Below, one piece after another: positions 1 through 10,394 of a DNA stretch of 64,000 bases. Numbering within the stretch: position 1 is the first letter of the stretch; each line of letters starts with the position of its first letter. The notes under the pieces are model-generated. The model saw only the letters and a list, made by a program, of their open reading frames with translations, had not been told where the DNA came from and ran no database searches. A program made the translations under genes and the position numbers. Origin of the DNA: Benincasa hispida (Eukaryota > Streptophyta > Magnoliopsida > Cucurbitales > Cucurbitaceae); NCBI RefSeq assembly GCF_009727055.1, contig NC_052359.1, positions 59,342,936 through 59,406,935 of the forward strand, in the 5' to 3' direction.

Positions 1-634
1 ATCCTCCTTCGGATGGTGTTTGCACGAGTCAATATCAAGGTGAACGGAGAGAGTGTTTATAGTAAGTGGGTGAAGGGTGTGTGTCAACACATCGTATGGT
101 CTCTGTCATTGGTTCATACCGTGAGATCATTCTGTACTCCCTCGTGTCGCCTTTGGAGCGTCCCCCTTCGGATGGGTTTTGTGCAGTTGGTTAATATCAA
201 GGTGAACTCTAGAAAGGGATAGGGTCGCTTTAGGTTTTTTCCCCAATCGAATTTTTTCCCTTCGAATTGGCCTTTTAGGACAGACCTTTAGGGCTTAAAA
301 TGACGGGTCACACTTACGGGAGATTGTTAAGTAAGTTAATGATCTCTTGGTCAAATCAATGATGGCTAGTCGTTAAAGAGTTGTTCTAGTATTAATGACT
401 GGTTAAGAACTTCTCAATTCAGAGGAGGGATAATTGACCTCCCTTTGACAGCTTTTGTCCTAAACCTTTAAAGCGTCATTGCGAAACTAGATGTCACATA
501 GGGTTCATGTTAGTTTTGCTAAAACATTATGGGATGTTGTTTTGTTTTACAACGGGTATTTGCTTAAAACCTAACGTAGGTCAATTTGTTTTTCTTTTCA
601 GCAACTCGTTAGTATTTCCGTCTAAAGCTTTAAA
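1..634 (+). mobile_element. Copia element leader region (5' LTR off-window)
   Basis: Non-coding leader of a Ty1/copia retrotransposon. It is homologous to the region at 53261-54022 read on the minus strand: both share a segment with TTCGGATGG or TACGGATGG followed by GTGTTTATAGTAAGTGG, the same two-block layout, and a later CCCAATCGA block. It ends in a pyrimidine-rich stretch and TTTTCAG at about 595-601, which looks like a splice acceptor; the minus-strand relative has TGGTTTCAG at the equivalent place. The second half (about 280-600) is AT-rich with no open frame. The 5' LTR and primer-binding site lie outside the window. Confidence 0.6.
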
Positions 635-1027
635 ATGACCGATTATTTACAGTGGAAAGAATCGTGTGAAACGAATTTCGTGGTAAACGACCTCCATCCT
701 ACTACTCTTCAAAAGAGGAGACAAGACAATAAATATGATTTATTGGTCTTGGAGACATGTCTGGTAGAGAATGATGATTCTGCCTGGATCCTTGATTCAG
801 GTGCTACCAATCATGTCAGTTCTTCTTACCAAAGATTCAGTTCCTGGAAAACGTTGTCACAGGGAGAGATGACTTTTCGAGTCAGTACTAGTGAGGTTGT
901 TTCAGCTGTTGCTGTAGGCAGGCTAAAGTTATTTATTGACAAGAAACGTTATCTGTTACTGGATAATGTTTTTGTAGTTCCTCATAATAAGAGGAACTTA
1001 ATCTCGGTTTCTTGTCTCATTGAATAA
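635..1027 (+). pseudogene. Copia gag tail and aspartic protease fragment
   Basis: A 130-codon open stretch holding the retroviral-type aspartic protease of a Ty1/copia polyprotein. The catalytic DSGAT motif is at residues 54-58, followed by NHV and later by LLDNVFVVP and KRNLISV, the usual copia order before the GAG-preintegrase domain. Almost all of gag is missing: only about 45 residues separate the start from the protease, and the zinc knuckle seen in full-length relatives is absent, so gag was lost by an internal deletion. The frame ends in a stop at 1025-1027 where the polyprotein should continue. Part of a dead element. Confidence 0.85.
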
Positions 1028-1030
1028 GGC

Positions 1031-1977
1031 TATACCAACTCCTTTTCTGAGAATAAAATGTTTATTTTCAAGGATGGAATGGAGATTGGTTATGGTTCAA
1101 TGGAAAATAACTTATATGTACTAAGGTCGTTAGTCATAAAAGTCTTGTTTAACACTGAAATGTTTAGTACGGCAACAATAGCTAAAAGATCAAAGGTTTC
1201 TCTAAAGGAAAACACCCATCTTTGACATCTTAGGTTAGGTCACATCAACCTCAACAGGATTGAGAAGTTGGTGCAAAGTGGACTTCTAAAGAGTTTAGAA
1301 GAAAACTCCTTGCCGGTATGTGAATCATACCTCGAAGGCAAGATAACCAAACGACCTTTTACTGGAAAAGGTTACAAAGCCAAGGAAGCCTTGGAGCTTA
1401 TACATTCAGACCTCTGTGGTTCGATGAATGTTAGAGCTCGAGGTGGGTATGAATATTTCATCTCTTTCATGGTTGATTATTCAAGGTTTGGGTATCTCTT
1501 CCTAATGCAACGTAAGTATGGAGCCCTTAACAAGTTTAAGGAGTATAAAGCTGAAGTTGAAAACTTGTTAGGTAAGAAGATAAAAACACTATGATCTGAT
1601 CGTGGTGGATAGTATATGGACCTCCAATTCCAGAACTATATGATAGAACATGGGATTGCGTCCCAACTCTCGGCCTCTGATACACCTCATCAGAATGGTG
1701 TATCAAAAAGGAAAAGCAGCAACTTGTTGGACATAGTTCAGTCTATGATGAGTTATGCTCATCTTCCAGACTCGTTTTGGGGTTATGCAGTGCAGACTGC
1801 ATGTTATATTCTGAACAACGTTCCCTCGAAAGTGTTTCTAAAATACCTTTTAAGTTATGGAGAGGCTATAAAGGTAGTTTATGCCACTTTAGGATTTGGG
1901 CTTGTCTAGCACATGTGCTAGCGACTAACCCGAAGAATTTGGAACAACATTTGAAGCTTTGCCTCTTTGTAGGCTAC
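1031..1977 (+). pseudogene. Copia GAG-preintegrase and integrase, broken
   Basis: Degenerate continuation of the copia polyprotein. Recognisable pieces in order: LRLGHINLNRIEKLV of the GAG-preintegrase domain (about 1229-1273), KRPFTGKGYKAKEALELIHSD at the start of the integrase core, VDYSRFGY, then PHQNGVSKRK and the LPDSFWGYAVQTA block (about 1760-1800), ending at LCLFVGY (1977). In-frame stops and frameshifts separate these blocks, for example just before 1229, at 1591-1594 and near 1909. The coding sequence is cut exactly at 1977 by the insertion that starts at 1978 and resumes at 5422 with the expected next residues, so this exon and the downstream reverse transcriptase were once one frame. 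Confidence 0.85.
1973..1977. repeat. Target site duplication, left copy (GCTAC)
   Basis: GCTAC here is repeated at 5417-5421, on the other side of the 1978-5416 insertion. Intact relatives in this window (about 38769) have a single GGCTAC at this point of the copia frame, so the second copy is a real duplication made on insertion. Five bases is the usual length for LTR-retrotransposon integration. Confidence 0.85.
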
Positions 1978-3220
1978 TGATGCATTATTGTATGTGATGA
2001 AAATGTGGACTGAAATGCGGTGATGGAACTACGTTGAGCAACAAGTTTCCTCAGTGGAATCCAAGTTTAAACCCCACTGAGTTTCCTGGTAAGTCCAGGG
2101 TCGAACTCAGGGACTTGGGAAAACAATATGCGGTGATAATTTTTCACGAAGACTTTGCGGTAACCGGTAACTCAAATAGTTGTTTAGTGTTGTTGTTTAT
2201 GGTAATAAAATAAATAAATGCGGCGGATTTGAGAAAAGTTTGATTATGCAATAGATGCACTGAGTATGCGGATGAACGTGTTGAGAAGGTCTTTAACTAG
2301 CGTTACCTGGGAATGTGTCAGACTATGCGATCATGCTACACTCATGCAACAACAAATCATTTTCCAATGCAAATGCGGTGCTCCTAAGTCTAGGACGCAT
2401 GTGTTGAATGCAAAAGTGTCCATAGAGCTTATTCCTAAGTCTCTACTCTTTTCCTATGCGATGATGCAAGATGCACACAAAGACAAGGTGACAACACACA
2501 ATCATATCCTATCTCTAGGATGCATGCGATGCGTTAATAGCAAACAATGCTTATTCCTAAGCTCTTATCTCTTGATTATGCGTTCTAATCTGACTCTCCC
2601 GAGCCTAGATTCTAACCTGACTTTTCCAAGCCTAGATCCTTTCCTTAGACTACCCTCCCGAGTATCTCTAATGGACGAATGAAGCTTACATAATACAAGA
2701 TAATCGCATAGAATGAAGATCCCCAGTTATGCTAGCTAAGTGCTTATCAACTCATTCAACAGATTTAGCTACTCATGCATAATAAATAGAGAGTGAACAG
2801 ATATAGAGAAGTAAATTCCATTTCTATAAATGAGTTTGAGTACAAAATAACAATGGAAGATAAGGATAGAGAGCCTGGTAGCAATCCCTTGCTTCCCAAG
2901 GCTTTTACACTGTCAACTCTATTCAGTTCAAAAGATATTTCTGCTTCTGCAGAAGTTGGCCCTCTCTCTGATCTTGAAACTTCCGATACTCTCTCAAGTT
3001 CACCGGAACGATCTATCGGCACAATTTTCTTCTCTCGCTTCCGCCTTAAAATAAAAGAGAATTTGAGAACAAGGCTAAACTATCTAAGGAAAAATTCTCT
3101 AAACTCTTCAAACTCCCCTTCTGAAGGTTGCCTTCGGTATTTATAAAGCCTTCGGGGTGAAAGGCGGCTTCTCTCTTATGAGAGTATAGATGGGATGGCT
3201 TTAACTCTCTGACTGATGTG

Positions 3221-3746
3221 TGATAATGGACAGAAATGCACGTTATCATAGTACTAAGTTCTGAAACAATGTTGGATTGCATTGATGAAATATGTTAATT
3301 TGTGTCCATTAAGCATCAATTTCATAATATTGTGGTCGCATGCGTTCAGCGCATTAGAACAGTTGATTTTTGTATTTTTTTGCAGTATATGTGTTGATGC
3401 AATGCAAGAATTGCGATCATAGGAAATCATTGGTCGAGCGTAACTTCACCGTAAGGCTTTGCGATGATCATGCTCGCAAACATTCGCCTGAGAAGGATCG
3501 CCGCAACTTGGTGGGCGCAACATGGTGGGCGCATCTGGGNGGCTTTGCGATGATCATGCTCGCAAACATTCGCCTGAGAAGGATCGCCGCAACTTGGTGG
3601 GCGCAACATGGTGGGCGCATCTGGGTGAAAGGCCAATTAAGCATGGGACAGAAAGTTGATGACAGTCGAATCCAAATTAAATTGACAGCCGATAACGATC
3701 ACAAAGTACATTCAGCTTTTCGGTGACAATTATTCGGCGCATCAGT
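3221..3746 (+). repeat. Block B of family X, possible LTR
   Basis: Starts TGATAATGGACAGAAATGC and ends GGCGCATCA, TG...CA termini as in an LTR. Its inverted partner is 4987-5416 (about 430 bp); this copy is longer mainly because of an 85-bp duplication around the N at 3540. Shared landmarks are AAATGCACGTTATCA, GGTCGCATGCGTTC, TGGTCGAGCG and AGCTTTTCGGTGACAA. Confidence 0.6.
3455..3625. other. Single N flanked by perfect 85-bp duplication (assembly join)
   Basis: Positions 3455-3539 and 3541-3625 are identical over 85 bases, both starting GGCTTTGCGATGATC and ending GGGCGCATCTGGG, with one N at 3540 between them. The inverted partner block at 4987-5416 has this sequence once only. A one-base gap flanked by an exact overlap is what is left when two contigs that should have been merged are joined end to end. 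Confidence 0.8.
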
Positions 3747-4986
3747 CAGGAATTAAAGTTGTCCCATTTGTACAACCATGAGAGAGAAGCCGCCTTTCAC
3801 CGTGGATGCTCTATAAATACCAAGGGAATTCTTCAGAGAAGGGGTTCACCATTTTTACAATCTTTTGTTCCACAAGTTCACGCCGTTGTCCATAGTTTTC
3901 CTTTTCATTTTAAGGCGGAGCAAGAGAAGAGTGGTGGTGCCGAAGATCGCTCAGGGCAACTCGAGAGAGAACCTTGAGGCGTAAAAGCAGAGAGCGGGCC
4001 GACTCTCGCAAGAGCGAGATTATCATTTTGAGCACGAGTAGAAAAACAGTGTAAACGCCTGGCAGCAAGAGATTGCTACCAGGCTCTTTATTCTATACTT
4101 ATATTGTTATTTTGTACTTCATCTTCATATGTATACAATGGAATTTCTATTTTTACATCTGTTCACTCTCTTAATATGCATGAGTAGCTAAACTAGTCGA
4201 ATGGATTGAGAAGAACTAAGATAACATGACCTAGGAAGTTTATTGCTTGTGATTGTCTTGTTTTATGCTGTGCAAAATACCCTTTAGAGTTACTCGAGAG
4301 AGAGTCTAAAGAAAGAACCTAATGACTCGAGAGAGCTATGTTAGAATCTGGACTCGAAAAAGCAAGATTAGACTTGCATAAACAAAAGATAGGGACTTAG
4401 AGATAAGTTCTGTTTGTCAACTTGTATCGCATGCATCCTAGAGATAGGAATGATATTATGTGGTCGCCTTATTTGTGTGTATGTTATCCTACCATTGTAT
4501 AAATAAGAATAGAGGCTTATGTGTAGGACCTATAGACTTATCGCATATATCGCATGCGTTCTAATATTAGAAGCCGTAGCATTTGCGTCGAGAGCTGGTT
4601 TGCTATTGTATGCATGTTGCATGATCGCAAAGCATAAACGCATTTTAGGAAGTGTTAGCCGAAACCCTTCTCAACCCGTTCACCGCATATTCATCGCATC
4701 TCCCGTTTATCAACTCTTTTCAAACTTCGCTGCATTTATTTATTTTTCATCAACACAAACAACAAACCCAAAAATTTATTTATTTATTCGGTTACCGTAA
4801 AGTTCTTCAACAAAATTACCAATGCAATCTGTTTTCACAAGTCCTTGTGTTCGACCCTGGACTTACCAGGAAACTTAGAGGAATTTACATTTGGATTTCG
4901 CTGGGGAAAATTGAGTGTACAATGCAATTTCATCAACGTATATCATCCATATTTCCACTTCATAAAACCAAGCATCAATGCACCGA

Positions 4987-5416
4987 ATATTTGTCACCGA
5001 AAAGCTGAGTGTACTTGTTATCGTTAGCGGCTTATCAACTTAATTCGGATTCGACCGTCATCAGCTTTCTGTCCCATCGTGATTAATTATGCTTTTCACC
5101 CAGATGCGTCCACCAAGTTGCGTTAGCTCTATGCGGCAATCCTTCTTGAGCAGATGTTTGCAAGCACAAATCACCGCAAAGCCTTGCAGTAATGCTGCGC
5201 TCGACCATTGATTTCTTGTGATCGCATTTTCCACCCTACGTAACGCATATTCTGCATAAAAATATCAAAGTTAACTGTTCTTATGCGATGAACGCATGCG
5301 ACCGCAATGTTATGAACTTAATGCTTTTTGGACACAATCTAACATATTTTATCAATGCAAACCTTCATTGTTTAATAACTTAGCACTGTAATAATGTGCA
5401 TTTCTGCTCGTTATTA
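4987..5416 (-). repeat. Block B of family X, inverted partner
   Basis: Read on the minus strand from 5416 it begins TAATAACGAGCAGAAATGC and runs through the same landmarks as 3221-3746, ending near TTCGGTGCAT before block C. It abuts the right-hand GCTAC duplication directly, so the start of B is a true element end on this side, whereas on the left side the element end is the start of C. Confidence 0.6.
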
Positions 5417-5421
5417 GCTAC
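5417..5421. repeat. Target site duplication, right copy (GCTAC)
   Basis: Second copy of the GCTAC at 1973-1977. Immediately after it the copia frame resumes (TCCAAGG AAACGAGAGG, reading SKETRGG), matching the PKGTRGG that follows FVGY in the relative at about 38770. Confidence 0.85.
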
Positions 5422-6715
5422 TCCAAGGAAACGAGAGGAGGATACTTCTATGATCCGAGTGAGAACAAAGTGTTTGTTTCCACAAATGCTATTTTCTTGA
5501 AAGAAGATCATATGAGGGATCATAAACATCGAAGTAAGCTCGTTTTACGTGAGATCTCAAGTGAGACTGAGACTACCGAGGGTTCAACAAACATTGTTGA
5601 ACAGGCTGACAGATTAACAAGAGTTGTTGAGGTTAGAACGTCTAGTCAACCAGCTCAAGAGTTGAGACTGCCTCTACGTAGTAGGAGGGTTATGCACCCA
5701 CCGGATCGCTACATAGGTTTGATTGAAGCCCAAAACGTCATTACGAATGCTCGAGGATCCGTTGTCTTTTAAGAAAGCAATGGAGGATGTTGATAAAGAT
5801 GAATGGGTTAAGGCTATGAACCAGGAAATGAAGTCTATGTACTTCAATAATGTCTGGGAGTTTGTTGATCCACCTAATGAGGTAAGACCTATTGGATATA
5901 AGTGGATCTATAAGCGAAAGAGAGGTGTAGGTGGAAAGGTGCAAACCTTTAAGGCTAGACTCATGGCAAAGGGTTATACCCAGATTAAGGGATTTGACTA
6001 TGAGGAAACTTTCTCACCTGTTGTCATGCTCAAATCTATCCGGATTCTCCTATCCATAGCCACGTTTTATGCTTATGAAATATGGTAAATGGACGTCAAG
6101 ACTGCCTTTCTAAATGGTAATCTTAAGGAGACCATCTATATGACTCAAGCAGAGGGGTTCATTGTTCCAGATCAAGAGTAAAGAGTTTGCAAGCTTAATA
6201 GGTTCATTTATGGGCTGAAACAAACATCTCGATCTTGGAACATCAGATTTGGCACTACTGTCAAATCGTTTGGCTTTGACCAGAACGTTGATGAGCCTTG
6301 TGTTTATAAGAAGATCATCAACAGCACAGTAGCTTTCCTGGTGCTCTATGTGGATGATATCCTACTCATTGGGAATGATGTATGATATCTAACTGACATT
6401 AAGAGTTGGCTAGCTGCCCAGATCCAAATAAAAGATTTGGGCGAGGCAAAATATGTCCTAGGGATTCAGATCATTCGGGATCGCAAAAACAAATGGTTAG
6501 CCTTGTTTCAGGCATCATACATTGATCAAATGTTGATCAGGTATAGGATGCAGGATTCTAATAGGGTTTTTTACCCTTCAGGCATGGAATCATCTATCTA
6601 AGGATCAATGTCCTAAGACACCTCAAGAGGTTGAGGAGATGAGACAGATTCCCTATGCTTCTGTTGTAGGAAGCTTGATGGATGCAATGTTATGTACTAG
6701 ACCCGACATTTGCTA
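5422..6715 (+). pseudogene. Copia reverse transcriptase, broken
   Basis: Continuation of the same polyprotein after the insertion. It holds the linker after the integrase (KETRGGYFYDP region), then the reverse transcriptase: WVKAMNQEMKSM, WIYKRKRG, FKARLMAKGYTQ, DYEETFSPVV, the [12 protein letters not shown] block, IYGLKQTSRSWN and the catalytic YVDD at 6347-6358 followed by ILLIGND. Breaks include a frameshift near 5760, a stop replacing the residue after YEIW at 6086-6088, a stop after DQE at about 6178 and another after LIGNDV at about 6382. The catalytic block is intact but the reading frame is not. Confidence 0.88.
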
Positions 6716-7267
6716 TGCAGTAAGGATTGTCAGTTAGTATCAGTCCAATCCAGGATTTGATCACTGGACGACGGTCAAGACGATCCTCAAGTATCTTCGA
6801 AGAACGAGGGACTACATGCTTGTGTATGGAGATAAGGATTTGATCCTTACAAGATACACGGACTCTGACTTTCAGACCGATCGAGATTCTCACAAATCGA
6901 CATCAGGGGTCAGTGTTTACTCTGAATGGAGGGGCTGTATTCTGGTGAAGTTACAAGCAAAGATGCATCGCGGACTCCACTATGGAAGTCGAATACGTAG
7001 CGGCTTGTGAAGTAGCTAAAGATGATGTTTGGCTGAGGAAGTTCCTTTCAGATTTGGAAGTTGTTCCAAATATGGATTTGTCGATCACACTGTATTGTGA
7101 TAATAGCGGAACTGTGGCAAATTCGGAAGACCTCGGAGTCATCGTCAGGGTAAGCACATAGAACGAAAATATCACCTGATCAGGAATATTGTGCATCACG
7201 ATGATGTGATAGTCATGAAGATCGCATTGAAGCACAACATTGTTGATCCCTTTACAAGGCCCTCATA
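6716..7267 (+). pseudogene. Copia RNase H, broken
   Basis: C-terminal part of the copia polyprotein. Recognisable pieces are DKDLILTRYTDSDFQTDRDS (the first RNase H aspartate region), then, with a frameshift near 6930, the block equivalent to STMEVEYVAACEVAK (about 6980-7020), WLRKFLSDLEVVPN (about 7030-7070), ITLYCDNS, and finally the tail NIVDPFTRPS ending in a stop at about 7266. The relative on the minus strand at 58038-58388 is closer to intact and shows the same order. The 3' LTR follows about 155 bp later, the usual spacing in this lineage. Confidence 0.82.
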
Positions 7268-8957
7268 GCTAAAGTGTTCGAGGGTCACCTGGAGAGTCTG
7301 GGTCTGCGGGATGCGACATCTTGTCTAGGACAAGTGGAAGATGATACGGGGGTATTCCCTAGTTTATTGTATATTTGTATTGTACATTAGTCTCCCGAAT
7401 CATTTAGGACAAGTGAGAAAAATTATTGAGATTGGTGTCCTAATTCCCCCGGAGTCTCGTTGTTTTGTAAAGATATACATTGTTAATGAATAAAATAAGT
7501 GTTATTTAATTCTAGCATTTACCCATATCCATAAAACAAAAGCTCCTTGGTTATCTTATTGTGAACTTAAGCATGTATATGTGATATACAAGTGGATCAT
7601 ACCTTAAGTGATAACCTAAATAGGTTTGTAGTATAAAGATTAAGGTGGGATACCTGATCCTGGTGACACTACGGATACGACCCGCTTTGTAGAGGTTTGC
7701 AAGTGTTGTAAACTACTACAGATAGTAGATCCTGACCATTCATGTGGAAGACGTGCAAGTGGGGGTGTCTTATACAAAGAGTTTGTATAAGACCTGAACC
7801 ACGAGATTACTAAACTCTTGTATATAACGTTATTGATACTAGAGACTTACATCTCACCTAAATGACCATAGGTAACACGACCTCAATCCTGAGTGTTTTG
7901 GGAACTCTTACCTTTGAGGGTGGTTCTTTGATTAGTATGGGTGAGAGAGTGACCAGATTGCCAACTCAACATGTCTTACCTTTTTGGGGACTTGTCTGAT
8001 CTGGGAGCTGGGAACTCAATCCACAAGATGGAATTCACTTCTTTCCCGAAGCAGGGATAAGTAGAGAGATTGCTCCCTTAAGGGCTGATTCTGGGACTTG
8101 AACATAGTGGCCATAGCTTCTCTTTGGAAGAGAAGACTCGGTCATAATAGGATTATGACTTATGTTCATTAGAGGGATCGGTGGTACTTAAGGAAACAGA
8201 TGTAACTACAGGGGCATAACGGTTATTGGCTCAGCTGTACTTACGAGCGATCTGTGAAGAGTTGTCGCACTGCTGATTGGTCAAGATGGACACATAATAT
8301 ATCTGTGGTAAGGAGAGTTCAGTTGTCGGTCTTTAGTGGAGTGTCTGACAGTTAATGGATGGTGGATCCCGTGACTAAAGAGTTTAGTCAGTTATTCACG
8401 TACCATTGGAGCTTCGAGCTACAGGTCCATGAGGTCCCCTTGGTAGCTCAATGGATTCAGTTAAGGATCAATTCTTGGTGTTGATTTGAAATATTCAAAT
8501 TGACAAGAGGTATTTTGATTATATATGATATAATCGGTATGATGTATGAGATAATCTAGTGGAGGATTGATGTAAATGAGATTTACATTAAGTACCATGG
8601 AATAGAAAAAGAACTGTGGTTTATATATTTCATGAGATGAAATATTAAAACTATAGGTTATAAATATAGTATGATAAGTTGGTTATCATTTATATTTATA
8701 ATAATATAAATTATTGGATAATTAATTCTTTTTTCTTTTAATAACCAATTGAGTGGGTGATTATTGGATTCATGTTAATCGTGAGATAAAAGGGAAATGA
8801 TTTTCCTAATTTTAGTAAGATTTACAAACGCTAAAAAGTTTTTCCTAAAATTTTTTTAAGATTTTTTCTCTCACACAAAGGATCTCACGTTAGTCGTCAA
8901 GTAAATAAAGATTTACTAAACGACGGTTGGGTGAACTAAACGATCGTACAGTATTTA

Positions 8958-9733
8958 CAAACACGCCCATCCCTAAAGAATTCTACTGTGTTGGGGATAA
9001 AGAATAAGGATTGAAGCTCCCTCTGGCAGCCCCCCATAGTTTTCGTTACCGAGATATTTTTTTTGGAATCTTAAGAGCACAGGGGACATACCTTTCAACC
9101 AAATCTAGACATACCTGGAGGTCATCAGGCAGCCTATCTGAACCGGACAAGGAGTTTAGTTGGTTGCCGGCAAGTCTGTCCCCTTCGGATACAGATGGGT
9201 AATTAGTGGAAGAAGTAGAAGCAAGCTAGTTACTCTTATACCCATCCCATGTTAAAAGAAGAGTTGCATCTTTAGAAGCGAATGGGACTAAAGGAATGAT
9301 TTTAGACTACAAGACAAGTCCCCCGAAAGAGGGATCTGATTGGATTGAGCTGGTTTCAACCGAATGTTCATACGGGAAAGTTGACTCCTGGGTCTGGAAC
9401 CTGGGGGGTTCGGTTGCTCCGAGAAATCTCCTTTCTTTCTCGTCCACTCAGGGGGGTGCGGACACACCTGCGTGGATTACAGGTGACGATTACAAGAATG
9501 GCGGGGAAGTGAACAATACCTAACAACATCATCAGCTCGGATCCATATGTACCCCTTTATATCCAAAGATGACTGCTACTACACGGACACAGACTCAGTT
9601 GTGCTCAATTTTCTCCCATGAATTATTTGTGTCAGTGGATGGGTGTAATTCGAAAAAAGATTCAAATGTGGTGTTAATGGAGTTGAAGTTACCAAATTCT
9701 GAGGAGTCGGTATCAATTTATGTCTAATTGAAA
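8958..9733. other. GC-richer insertion in the LTR, candidate mitochondrial DNA
   Basis: The LTR is collinear with its relative (minus strand, about 56240-56300) up to ACAGTATTTA at 8957 and again from ATCGCATAATTTTGC at about 9734. The piece between them is absent from the relative. Roughly 8990-9560 has visibly higher GC than the LTR, few homopolymers, and a style (GTGGAAGAAGTAGAAGCAAG, AAGTCCCCCGAAAGAGGG) that reminds me of plant mitochondrial intergenic DNA. I see no mitochondrial gene or tRNA in it, so the origin is an inference. The last 150 bases (about 9585-9733) are less GC-rich and could have a separate source. Confidence 0.45.
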
Positions 9734-9837
9734 ATCGCATAATTTTGCTAGACGATCGCTTATCTAAAGTAAACGATCGTGTCGTGTCTGTAGGCGACAA
9801 ACCGAGCTAAACGATGAGCTAAATGATCGCATAGCTT

Positions 9838-10230
9838 TTGTTAGACGATCGCTTAGCTTTATCTAAACGATTGGGCATCGACCTATATGATAGGTCTCTG
9901 CCATCTTCCACTTGCCCAATCGTGTGCACAATCGATGTTTCCTCCTTCGTCTGTCTCATACCAAGTCCGAACAGAGTCCACCCTTTGGATTCTCACACCG
10001 AGAATACCAAGGTAGCCTTGTTAGTGGTGTCATACTCAACTCTACACCATCGAGGTTTGTTGGAGGTCGTTCGTGCTGTTGCTGAAGAATTCGTGATCGA
10101 GGCGATCGTTGAGGACGAGTGCAAAGAGCTCCTACTGTGTTGCGGTCGTGTAGATCAGGCGTTCAAGGTTGATATTATTCGAGCGATCGTGTGCAAAAGA
10201 GCGTGGAGACACATCTTCAAATGTTCGTAG
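9838..10230 (+). CDS. Conserved open frame inside copia LTR (130 codons), unknown
   Basis: An open frame of 130 codons inside the LTR. A clearly homologous frame of 127 codons is open in the opposite-strand LTR at 55772-56155. Shared stretches include RLGIDL, VSSFVCLIPSPNR, SHTENTKVALLVVSY, VEDE and CCGRVD. I recognise no domain, signal peptide or membrane segment. It may simply be an LTR region that happens to be open and read similarly in two copies of a young family, or it may encode something; copies in the genome would need comparing. No promoter or start context argues for translation. Confidence 0.25.
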   Translation: MLDDRLALSKRLGIDLYDRSLPSSTCPIVCTIDVSSFVCLIPSPNRVHPLDSHTENTKVALLVVSYSTLHHRGLLEVVRAVAEEFVIEAIVEDECKELLLCCGRVDQAFKVDIIRAIVCKRAWRHIFKCS

Positions 10231-10394
10231 AGTTTGCTTTTTGTTCATTTGCGTTTTTTCATGCTATAATTTCTATATCAATTGCATAACCATTTGTTTT
10301 CTGTACGACTGTAAATATAATGTTCATTCATGGTTGTGATTTGGAATAATCTTGTTTTCGCTGCTCATGGAAATCTCGAGTCCGATTTCCTTCA

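Larger units (their letters stand above)
1978..5416. mobile_element. 3.4 kb insertion with inverted, permuted halves (family X)
   Basis: Foreign sequence within the copia integrase, bounded by GCTAC duplications. Three blocks can be traced. Block C (1978 to about 2760) starts TGATGCATT and contains the phrase GTAAGTCCAGGGTCGAAC. Block A (about 2760-3220) contains AGAGAGTGAACAGAT and GAGCCTGGTAGCAATC. Block B (3221-3746) runs TGATAATGG to GCGCATCA. All three recur inverted in the right half: A at about 3747-4200, C at about 4200-4986, B at 4987-5416. The plus-strand order is C-A-B then a-c-b, so the halves are inverted but circularly permuted. B looks like a short LTR (TG...CA) and C-A like its internal part. 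No transposase or polyprotein was recognised, so this would be a non-autonomous element or two fused copies. Confidence 0.7.
7424..10394 (+). mobile_element. 3' LTR of the plus-strand copia element, interrupted
   Basis: Begins TATTGAGATTGGTGTCC just after a decayed purine tract (7411-7422) and ends GATTTCCTTCA at 10394. The minus-strand LTR at 55693-57783 is a close relative and shows what the intact ends look like (TGTTGGGATTGG at the start, CTTCA at the end). About 0.78 kb at 8958-9733 has no counterpart in that relative and interrupts the LTR within its CGATCG-rich region; without it the LTR is about 2.2 kb. Shared phrases include GTGGATCATACCTTAAGTGATAACC at 7591-7615 and GAATACCAAGGTAGCC near 10010. 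Confidence 0.8.

Noticed and set aside
13..222. 69-codon frame at the left end
   Set aside because: Lies in the non-coding copia leader; the homologous leader on the minus strand at 53700-54000 has no matching frame.
3370..3726. 118-codon frame across the N
   Set aside because: It spans the assembly gap and the 85-bp duplication, and lies in a non-coding repeat block.
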